A stretch of DNA of 39,316 nucleotides, from assembly GCA_023705985.1 (NCBI GenBank), contig BPTO01000007.1, positions 1-39,316 on the forward strand. The letters run 5' to 3'. Origin of the DNA: Candidatus Heimdallarchaeota archaeon (GTDB taxonomy: Archaea > Asgardarchaeota > Heimdallarchaeia > Heimdallarchaeales > Heimdallarchaeaceae). Below, piece by piece: positions 32,563-38,891 of the stretch; the stretch's first letter is position 1, and every line of letters starts with the position of its first letter. The translations under genes were made by a program, and so were the position numbers. The notes beneath the pieces were generated by a model, which saw only the letters and a list, made by a program, of their open reading frames with translations, searched no databases and had not been told where the DNA came from.

Positions 32563-34711
32563 ATTCTTTCTTTCCCCAACCAATTTTTTCTTGTTCGCCA
32601 AAGCTCTTTAGTAATGAGTCTATTGCTTCATCTACTGTTTTATCTTCTGTATCTTCTAGAGTAATAACAATGTAATCACCATCAATCGATAATAATGGGG
32701 ATTTGATGGAAACAATCCATTTTTCTAGTAAGAAAAGGTCCTCTTCTTCTTCGTATTCTAGATGCTTGGCAAGTTTTTCTATTGAAATCCTCTTGTAAAC
32801 ATGAATAAGCTCTTCAAGAACGTTTCTTCGCCTTATAGTAGTTTCAGCCTTTTTTACAAGATCTTCTCCTTCAGTGAAAATCTCCATATATTCCTTGTGC
32901 ATAGCTTCAATTCTTCTATCTATTTCAGCGTCTATAGAACAAGGAAGAGCAGAGACTTTTTGGATGAATTCGTAACTTTCTCTTGTTTCCTCAAGTAAAT
33001 CTGAAACACTCTCTATTTGCTCTTTATCACCCTCACTACTTTCTAGCCCTTTTTTAATGGTCTTTCTTCCTTTCTTGATAGATTCGAGAGATGATTCCAG
33101 TATCTCTAATTTTTCTTTGCAGAAATCGATAAAATTGCTAAAAACGTTAAACCCAAGTGGGATGATATAATCCATCACTTTTGTGACTCTTAGATTTTCA
33201 ACTAAATCATAAATACGTGCTATTCTAGCCTTAATCCTTTCATCCCAGTCGTCGTAAATATGTGTGTTAAATACAACTATCCCTATTTCATCTTCAATAG
33301 CCACACCATTAGCGAAAAGTAATGAAGGATTTATCAATTTGAGTTCCTCGACATTGTAATCACAGACAACAGTTTCTCCAAGAGCAAAGTAGTTTCGAAG
33401 GCTTAAACCGGCATTTTCTTTGATTTTTCGGATATTTATGGATCCTTTTTTCTTTTCAGTTACGTCTTCAAAAGTTTGAATGTTTCTTACAAGAGGTTCA
33501 TCATTCTCTAACATCAAGTAAACGTTAAATTCATCCTCTAAATCGATGATTGTTACAGGTCCATCACTGAACACATGCTCTTCAACAAGGCTTTTTTTAT
33601 CCCAAACTCTAAATGTATTATCTTTTGAACCTGAGAAAAGGTGTCTATCATTAGAATTGAGTGCTAAAATTTTGTTAGAGTGGCCTTTCAAGATTGCAAC
33701 TTCTTTTAGTTTGAAAAGATCAGTTACCCTGATTATAAAGTCAGAAGCAGCTAAATAAACGTACTTGGAATCAGAAAATATAGCATCAATGGAGTAAGGA
33801 TTACCACCAAATACTTTCAAACACTCAAAATTGTCTTTGCTCCATACTCTTAAAGTTTTATCAGCAGAAGTTGTAAAAATACGTTCTTCGTCTGATATAA
33901 TAGTGAAAACGTAAGCAGAATGACCTTTTAAAGTAGTAATTTCCTTAAAGGTTTCTTTGTCCCAAACTTTAGCTGTTTTATCTAAACAAGAAGTGTAGAT
34001 GTGTTTATCATCTGAAAATACTGTTGTAATGATAGATTTGTGCCCTGCTAATTCACCAATTACCTTAAATTTGTTTATGTCTCTTATTATTACTAAATTA
34101 TCTGCTGTGCAAGAATAGAGATGACTTTCATCAGCATATAGACCTGTTATGGCGGCTTTGTGTTTCTTGAAAACTGATTGTTTTTTGAGATTCTTCTTTT
34201 TCCAAACTATTACTAACCCATCTCTAGATCCACTGTAGAGATTTGTTGAATCTTGAGTGATGGATTCGATTACATCATTGTGTCCTTCCAAAACCTTGAC
34301 AAGAGAAAAATTCTTCTTTGACCACACACGAATTGTTCTATCGAAAGAAGCTGAAAAGAGATAATTTTCATCACTTGCTAAACTAGTAACACCCTCTTTA
34401 TGTCCCTCAAACTTAAACTTGAATTCCTTATTCTTTTTATCCCATACTTTAATTGTTGCGTCCGTTGAACCCGAAAAAACATAATCAGCATCTACACAAA
34501 CACTTCTAACTTCGGATTCATGAGCTTTTATTACTATTATTTCAGCCAAATCTTCCTTCTGCAAAATTCTAACTGTGCTATCATCAGCTCCTATGTAAAC
34601 AAAGTCATCATCGATTGCAATAGTTCTTATTACACCTATGTGAGATGGCTTGTTGGTAGTTACAAGTAAATGTCCTTGAACGCTTTGACTTTCAGTTTTT
34701 CTACTCATCAT
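32561..34711 (-). CDS. WD40 beta-propeller protein with C-terminal winged helix
   Basis: 716 residues. Residues about 25-410 carry nine or ten WD40 repeats, each ending in a (K/R)VW(D/S) type motif with GH about 11-24 residues before it (HESEVRSV, GHKEGVTSL, GHNDVIESI, GHKSIITTV, GHSAYVFTI). Residues about 430-625 are helical, with a DLLEETRESYEFIQKVS segment. Residues 630-685 form a winged helix (VLEELIHVYKRISIEKLAKH, then LLSIDGDYIVITLED) that resembles the DDRGK1/PCI-type winged helix. The gene is divergent from the UFM1-like cluster across an AT-rich 144-base gap. A role as scaffold or E3 substrate receptor is inference. The TGA stop falls in the IS right end. Confidence 0.75.
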   Translation of the reverse strand: MMSRKTESQSVQGHLLVTTNKPSHIGVIRTIAIDDDFVYIGADDSTVRILQKEDLAEIIVIKAHESEVRSVCVDADYVFSGSTDATIKVWDKKNKEFKFKFEGHKEGVTSLASDENYLFSASFDRTIRVWSKKNFSLVKVLEGHNDVIESITQDSTNLYSGSRDGLVIVWKKKNLKKQSVFKKHKAAITGLYADESHLYSCTADNLVIIRDINKFKVIGELAGHKSIITTVFSDDKHIYTSCLDKTAKVWDKETFKEITTLKGHSAYVFTIISDEERIFTTSADKTLRVWSKDNFECLKVFGGNPYSIDAIFSDSKYVYLAASDFIIRVTDLFKLKEVAILKGHSNKILALNSNDRHLFSGSKDNTFRVWDKKSLVEEHVFSDGPVTIIDLEDEFNVYLMLENDEPLVRNIQTFEDVTEKKKGSINIRKIKENAGLSLRNYFALGETVVCDYNVEELKLINPSLLFANGVAIEDEIGIVVFNTHIYDDWDERIKARIARIYDLVENLRVTKVMDYIIPLGFNVFSNFIDFCKEKLEILESSLESIKKGRKTIKKGLESSEGDKEQIESVSDLLEETRESYEFIQKVSALPCSIDAEIDRRIEAMHKEYMEIFTEGEDLVKKAETTIRRRNVLEELIHVYKRISIEKLAKHLEYEEEEDLFLLEKWIVSIKSPLLSIDGDYIVITLEDTEDKTVDEAIDSLLKSFGEQEKIGWGKKE

Positions 34712-34855
34712 ATCACTCTCTAAACGTTATATGAAATATATTGTCATATTTATCTTTTTTCCTCAAAAGATAACTTTTAGTTTTTTAGGTTAAATAGGTT
34801 TAAAAAATTGGCTGCGGTTAACTTAAAATGTTGTAGTAAATTAGTAGCTGATAAA
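34712..34855. promoter_or_regulatory. Divergent promoter region of the WD40 gene and the UFM1-like cluster
   Basis: On the minus strand a TATA-like AATATATTTCATATAA (about 34727-34742) lies about 20-30 bases before the WD40 start, with a GAGTGA ribosome site next to the ATG. On the plus strand TTAAATAGGTTTAAAAAA (about 34790-34807) lies about 50 bases before the E1 ATG at 34856. Shared control of both is possible. Confidence 0.4.
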
Positions 34856-35725
34856 ATGGATTCCACAGACAGATATACTCGTTTGAAATCTTTGAGCGAT
34901 TTTGGTTATGACATAAATTGGGAGAAATTAAGTGAGAAAAAGGTTTTAATCATCGGTGTTGGTGGTGTTGGAAGCATCGTTGCTGAAATGTTAGCAAGAT
35001 GTGGAATAGGGGAGCTTAATATCATAGATCTTGACATCGTAGAGGAAGTGAATCTCAATCGTCTTTTCTATCTAAAAGAGCAGATAGGTGAACCTAAAGT
35101 TGAAGTGGTTAAGAATATGTTATCAACAGTTAATCCAGAAGTTCATATTAATTCTTTTATGACAGATGTCTGTTCTAATGAGTTTGAGGGGAAACTAGAT
35201 GAACTCATAACACAGTGCAATCTAACTTTTTCTTGCCTTGACAATTTACCAGCAAGGTTATACATAAACCAGAAATGTGTAGCGTTGGATAAAGCTTATG
35301 TCGATACTGGAGCGACAAGATCAGGGTTAGGGGGATATATTCATCTAGTCCTACCAAAGAAAAATGCTTGTTATTCTTGCACAGGTTCACTTGATTTAGG
35401 GAGTAAAGAGAAAGGAGAATCATGTACAGCTTCATTACCATCTACTATAGCTATAATAGCTTCAATAGCCACAGAAATCAGCTTAAAATATTTACTAGAG
35501 TTTGGGAAAATACCCGATTATATAGGTTTTAATGCTCTAGACGATGTTTATTTGCGCCAGAAAACTCCTAGAGACCCTAATTGTTATGTTTGTGGAGATA
35601 GAAAGTACTCAAAAACAGAAAAGGAAAGTTCTTTAAAGCAAATACAATCTATTACTGAAGGGAAGAGTGTTGATAAATTAATAGAAGAGTTAGGAGAAGA
35701 AAAGAGGAGGATAGAAGATGAGTGA
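34856..35725 (+). CDS. E1-like activating enzyme resembling UBA5
   Basis: 289 residues from ATG 34856; an in-frame TTG at 34808 would add 16 residues (numbering here is from that TTG). The match to the UFM1 E1, UBA5, is specific: RYTRLKSLSDFGY corresponds to RYSRLMALKRMGI; GVGGVGSIVAEMLARCGIG (50-68) is the nucleotide loop with a closely matching UBA5 block; D-x-D and NLNRLF follow. The catalytic Cys206 sits in ESCTASLPST, aligned with the UBA5 site GVCAASLPTT. Zinc ligands are C188-x2-C191 and C259-x2-C262. As in UBA5 it lacks the half-domain of UBA1. The C-terminus has a helical tail, but the UBA5 UFM1-interacting motif is not clear. It overlaps the JAMM gene by eight bases. Confidence 0.85.
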   Translation: MDSTDRYTRLKSLSDFGYDINWEKLSEKKVLIIGVGGVGSIVAEMLARCGIGELNIIDLDIVEEVNLNRLFYLKEQIGEPKVEVVKNMLSTVNPEVHINSFMTDVCSNEFEGKLDELITQCNLTFSCLDNLPARLYINQKCVALDKAYVDTGATRSGLGGYIHLVLPKKNACYSCTGSLDLGSKEKGESCTASLPSTIAIIASIATEISLKYLLEFGKIPDYIGFNALDDVYLRQKTPRDPNCYVCGDRKYSKTEKESSLKQIQSITEGKSVDKLIEELGEEKRRIEDE

Positions 35726-36722
35726 TGTATATATCTTTGAACATGTTCTAGAAGCTATTGAGAACCACGCAGATTCTTTTAAAGAGCAGGAGATTTACGG
35801 CTGGTTATTAGGTTATGATAATTATGAAAAGTTATTCGTTATCAGTAGCATTCCTTGTTACCATTACAGAATGCAGAGTCAGATAAGTGCAGAACCTTCT
35901 CATGAAGAAGTAATGGAAATAACAAAAGCGATTCCAAAAGGGATAGGAGTTGTAGGGATATATCATTCTCATACAGGTAAGGTTTTTCATAGTAAAACAG
36001 ATGATCAAACTATTGAGCAATTTGCTACTATCTACCCTTATTTCTTGTCAATTGTGACAAATGTAAGTGAAACAAAATATTATCAGTTCAAAGAGAATAG
36101 TGTGAACGAAATAAATGTGGGGAAAATCAAAAAAGAAGATTTAGTTCTCTCAAATTTTGAAACAAGTGTATCTTTCGATGTAGAAAAAAAAGGAGAGCGT
36201 ATTCTAACACATGTTTCAACAGAGCTAAGAGAAAAATTGGAAAACTCTCAAATAGCGAAAATCTCTTGCGATTCTAAAGAGTTAGACGACAAAACAGATC
36301 TATTCTCTATTAGAAAAGAGATATGTCAAGTGTTGCTAGAACACCAAGAATCAGAAAAAAGAGAATTTGGGTCAAAATTACCTTCAAAAATACTTCTTGA
36401 TGCAAATATTCTCTCACAAAAAGGTACTAAAATTTCAGAAGTCAAAGGAAAACTCAAGCGTTCTTTTACTGATGATATGTACTACCAATTAAAAAACACT
36501 GAAGTGAAAGACGATAAACTAGTCTTCCCAAAGAAAATTGAAATCTTATTGGATAATATCTTATGGAAGTTTTATGTTCAAGAAGATCAAAGGGAAAAGA
36601 TGCAGAAACTCTTCGAGAAGCTAATCTTCAGAATGAGATACATGTCATTAAGCGAAGAAGGAGAAAGAAAAACTTTAATCGATAAACATGAAAAAGAAAA
36701 GGAGAAATATATTTATCATTAA
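35718..36722 (+). CDS. JAMM/MPN+ metalloprotease-like protein (candidate deconjugase)
   Basis: 334 residues. The N-terminal MPN domain (1-150) has the JAMM zinc site: Glu25 (EIYGWLLG), H83-S-H85 and S92-x-x-D95 (HSHTGKVFHSKTD). The H-x-H to Ser spacing is six residues against the usual seven, a small deletion or a shifted pairing with D96. The rest (about 155-334) is charged and helical (HVSTELREKLENS, KKIEILLDNILWKFYV) and may form a partner-binding domain. In archaeal and eukaryotic ubiquitin systems such proteins remove the modifier. Eukaryotic UFM1 uses cysteine proteases (UFSP), so this metalloprotease would be an alternative. It overlaps the E1 gene, with its ribosome site inside the E1 tail. 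Confidence 0.8.
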   Translation: MSDVYIFEHVLEAIENHADSFKEQEIYGWLLGYDNYEKLFVISSIPCYHYRMQSQISAEPSHEEVMEITKAIPKGIGVVGIYHSHTGKVFHSKTDDQTIEQFATIYPYFLSIVTNVSETKYYQFKENSVNEINVGKIKKEDLVLSNFETSVSFDVEKKGERILTHVSTELREKLENSQIAKISCDSKELDDKTDLFSIRKEICQVLLEHQESEKREFGSKLPSKILLDANILSQKGTKISEVKGKLKRSFTDDMYYQLKNTEVKDDKLVFPKKIEILLDNILWKFYVQEDQREKMQKLFEKLIFRMRYMSLSEEGERKTLIDKHEKEKEKYIYH

Positions 36723-36793
36723 GAAGATGTGTGTGAAAGGATAGCGAAAAAGATATATTAGGTAATTGAAAAGAATTTATGATAGGGATTAAA

Positions 36794-37057
36794 ATGAGCA
36801 CTCTCAAACGACTGTATTTTTCAAGTGTTATAGGTACAGAGCATAAACAGATGCCTTTTGAAGTACCAGGGGATATAATTTTTCATGAATTAATAGCTGA
36901 AGTAGCTAAAAAGTTCAGCATTGCTTCAGAGCAAATAGCCATTTCTTCAGAACTAGGTGAAACTCTTACAGCAACTGATTTCACTCTAAGTGTTGAAGAA
37001 ATATTCGAAAAATATGGACCAGCATTTCAAGTTATTAATCGTGGAGTCGTAGGCTAG
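36794..37057 (+). CDS. UFM1-like ubiquitin-fold protein
   Basis: 87 residues from ATG 36794 (an in-frame ATG at 36779 would add five); mature UFM1 has 83. Matching positions to human UFM1, by eye: MPFEVPGDIIFHEL with the VPxxxxF turn, VAKKFSIASEQIAI with the (A)xxEFKVPA core, NPAQTAG-like ATDFTLSVEEIFEKYG with the FLKHG motif, and the end INRGVVG against IPRDRVG. Like UFM1 it ends in Val-Gly, not Gly-Gly, and it ends exactly there: no precursor tail follows. It is encoded between the JAMM and the E2, as a modifier would be. A GGGA ribosome site precedes the ATG. Confidence 0.8.
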   Translation: MSTLKRLYFSSVIGTEHKQMPFEVPGDIIFHELIAEVAKKFSIASEQIAISSELGETLTATDFTLSVEEIFEKYGPAFQVINRGVVG

Positions 37058-37064
37058 AGCTACT

Positions 37065-37070
37065 GGAGGT
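37065..37070 (+). promoter_or_regulatory. Strong ribosome binding site GGAGGT
   Basis: A full GGAGGT lies eight bases after the stop of the UFM1-like gene. It is seven bases before an in-frame ATT (37078) and 52 before the first in-frame GTG (37123), so it decides the start of the E2. Confidence 0.6.
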
Positions 37071-37077
37071 AAAAAGC

Positions 37078-37710
37078 ATTTCAAACGACAAAATTAAATG
37101 GGCAGACACACTTGCTGAGAAAGTGTTGATAAAATTTCCTAAAACATTAATTGATATTGGGCCAAAACACCCAAAGTGGCAAGAAAGAGTGAAAATAGAA
37201 ATATTGAATCTAACCCAATATGTGAAGTTTTTACAACAGAAAGGAGGAAGAAGCTGGTTCTTCTTAGCACCAAATAAAAATCCCAAATATAAATTCATCA
37301 AATGGGATGGTTATCTTCAAGTTCCTGCAAGACCAGAAATAAGGTTTAAAATGGTGATATTGCTACCTAGTAACTATCCTTTCGCTTGTCCTCGAGCTTT
37401 TGCAGAAGAATCGATAGCTGAATATGCAGGAAAAATTTTCCTTAAAAACATCTGGGAAGAAGATGACGGAGAAAAGTTTGTGATGATATGCCACGAACAT
37501 ATGGAAACAGTGGATGAAGCGTGGACACCTAATCTAACTATAGCACACTTTTTCATTAGAGAAGTTTATTATTGGTGGGCAGCGCAGCAAAACATGATAA
37601 TAGACATTTGGGATAAGAAAAATAACGGCGAAGGAGATGTTGAAGAAGAGGAAAATGCTGAAGAGGAGGAAGATTTAGAAGACCTGCTTAAGAAATTAGA
37701 AGAAACTTGA
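37078..37710 (+). CDS. E2-like conjugating enzyme resembling UFC1
   Basis: 210 residues if it starts at the ATT 37078, seven bases after GGAGGT; the first standard start is GTG 37123 (195 residues, numbering below from that). FPKTLIDIGPKHPKWQERVK then SWFFLAP aligns with UFC1 IPVLKTNAGPRDRELWVQRL then WFRL. The E2 core has YPFACPRAF, and the catalytic Cys123 in MICHEHM aligns with UFC1 Cys116 in KICLTDHF, then AWTPNLTIAHFFIREVYYWW aligns with [23 protein letters not shown]. Like UFC1 it has no HPN motif. It has an acidic tail from about 168. It would accept UFM1-like protein from the E1. Confidence 0.8.
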   Translation: MSNDKIKWADTLAEKVLIKFPKTLIDIGPKHPKWQERVKIEILNLTQYVKFLQQKGGRSWFFLAPNKNPKYKFIKWDGYLQVPARPEIRFKMVILLPSNYPFACPRAFAEESIAEYAGKIFLKNIWEEDDGEKFVMICHEHMETVDEAWTPNLTIAHFFIREVYYWWAAQQNMIIDIWDKKNNGEGDVEEEENAEEEEDLEDLLKKLEET

Positions 37711-37821
37711 ATAAAGTGTGTAAGAAGCCATTGTTCTTTTTTCTTCAAAGAAATAGCGATAACCTTCTTTCAATATCATATTCCATACATAAAACTTAAT
37801 TTGTTGAAACTTCAATAGTAT

Positions 37822-37830
37822 AGGAAGGAG
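37822..37830 (+). promoter_or_regulatory. Ribosome binding site GGAAGGAG
   Basis: A strong purine-rich AGGAAGGAG lies five bases before the ATG at 37836, which fixes the start of the winged-helix gene. Confidence 0.6.
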
Positions 37831-37835
37831 TAAAA

Positions 37836-38870
37836 ATGACTAGTAATGTTATAATGGATTTCCTGAAATTTCCACCATCTGTCAGCGAATTTTCGAATTA
37901 TGAAACAAAAATTCATTCAGAGATTGCATCCCAGATATCAGATGTAAGAACATATACGTTCACATTGATGAAAAGCCTTCAAATGGAGGAAAAGAAGAAA
38001 CTTTTGAGAGTCAAAAAAAGTCTAGATAAGATTAAAACAAATTTTGACATTATTCTTTATAGCTCTTTTACAGCAGAAAGCACAACTCCCCAGAACCTTA
38101 CATTACATCATGAAACAACGATAGTTTTAGATTTTCTTCTGTTGGATAGATTTCTAGATTTATCTGATGGTTTAAGAAAATTGGACAAATTAGTGTTGAT
38201 TGATTATCAAAGGGATCTGTTCAATAATTTATTATTATTAATCCATTCTTCGATAGAAAAACTAGAGAAAATGGTTGATCTTAGAAAAATGGTCCAAAAT
38301 ATAGCCCCCTCTAAAGAGTTTTTTACAAGATTATTAACAGAATATAAAGGAGATATAGCTTATCTTGAATCTATAGGTATAATTCATGAGTATGATCAAT
38401 TAGCCAAACCTTTGCGAGGAGGAAAGAAAGAATATTATGAACAACTGAAAAGACACTTTCATTCTACATGTTTATCTCTATTAGAAAAAAACAGAAGAAC
38501 AATACCCTTCGCAGAATTTTCAGATTTATTTAAGAATCGTTATCCAGCTGTTGAATGGGAACTAAAGGATTTAGAAAAGATAGCTGAAGAACTACATAAT
38601 TCAGGTGTAATTGGGATAATTGACAAATCTCAAGACTCTCCATTAACAATTTTACTCGCTGATGATACCAGTCTCCAAAAAGATATTATTCAATTAGCAA
38701 AACAGAGAGGGTATACAACTCAAGAGGAAATACTTGAATCTTGTAGTTTACCAATTGAAAATATTCAGCGCATTCTTAAAAAACTCGAAGACAGTGGTCT
38801 AGCTATAGTTGATTCAGATTATACTACTGGAACAAGAGTTTACTTTCCTGGAATAGAGGAGAAAGTATAG
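37836..38870 (+). CDS. Helical protein with two C-terminal winged helices (candidate E3/UFL1-like)
   Basis: 344 residues. Residues 1-200 are helical (QISDVRTYTFTLMKSLQMEE, then LLLIHSSIEKLEKMVDLRKM). Residues 215-282 form a first winged helix (RTIPFAEFSDLFKNRY, then ELKDLEKIAEELHNSGVIGI) and 283-344 a second (KDIIQLAKQRGYTTQEEILE, IQRILKKLEDSGLAIVDS, VYFPGIEE). The last part resembles UFL1 winged-helix repeats in which a hydrophobic VFxPxI strand follows the wing. It follows the E2 in the same direction with a 125-base gap and its own ribosome site. UFL1 is the eukaryotic E3 and has a series of winged helices; the similarity here is pattern-level only. Also possible: a PCI-like scaffold or a transcription factor. 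Confidence 0.55.
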   Translation: MTSNVIMDFLKFPPSVSEFSNYETKIHSEIASQISDVRTYTFTLMKSLQMEEKKKLLRVKKSLDKIKTNFDIILYSSFTAESTTPQNLTLHHETTIVLDFLLLDRFLDLSDGLRKLDKLVLIDYQRDLFNNLLLLIHSSIEKLEKMVDLRKMVQNIAPSKEFFTRLLTEYKGDIAYLESIGIIHEYDQLAKPLRGGKKEYYEQLKRHFHSTCLSLLEKNRRTIPFAEFSDLFKNRYPAVEWELKDLEKIAEELHNSGVIGIIDKSQDSPLTILLADDTSLQKDIIQLAKQRGYTTQEEILESCSLPIENIQRILKKLEDSGLAIVDSDYTTGTRVYFPGIEEKV

Positions 38871-38891
38871 ATTTAGAAATATGGTGATTAA

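Larger units (their letters stand above)
31231..32563 (+). mobile_element. IS200/IS605-type element with tnpB only (no tnpA)
   Basis: The left hairpin is at 31231-31248 (CCCTAAC-TTTA-GGTGGGG, one mismatch) and the right hairpin at 32539-32554 (CCTACC-TTTA-GGTAGG, perfect), followed by the sequence AGTAGTTCA typical of IS605-group right ends. One gene, tnpB, lies between them. There are no terminal inverted repeats or target duplication, as expected for the group, and no tnpA, so it depends on a transposase in trans. Exact ends are approximate. Confidence 0.75.

Noticed and set aside
34808-34855. E1 start at the TTG 34808
   Set aside because: The ATG at 34856 lies just before the UBA5-like RYTRL motif and fits better behind the TTTAAAAAA element; the TTG remains a minor possibility.
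34856-35725. Reading the E1 as MoeB/ThiF for cofactor synthesis
   Set aside because: No molybdopterin or thiamine genes are nearby, and the catalytic block ESCTASLPST follows UBA5.
36794-37057. Reading the small protein as Urm1, SAMP or ubiquitin
   Set aside because: It ends VVG, not GG, and its spacing and core match UFM1; neighbouring E1 and E2 also resemble UBA5 and UFC1.
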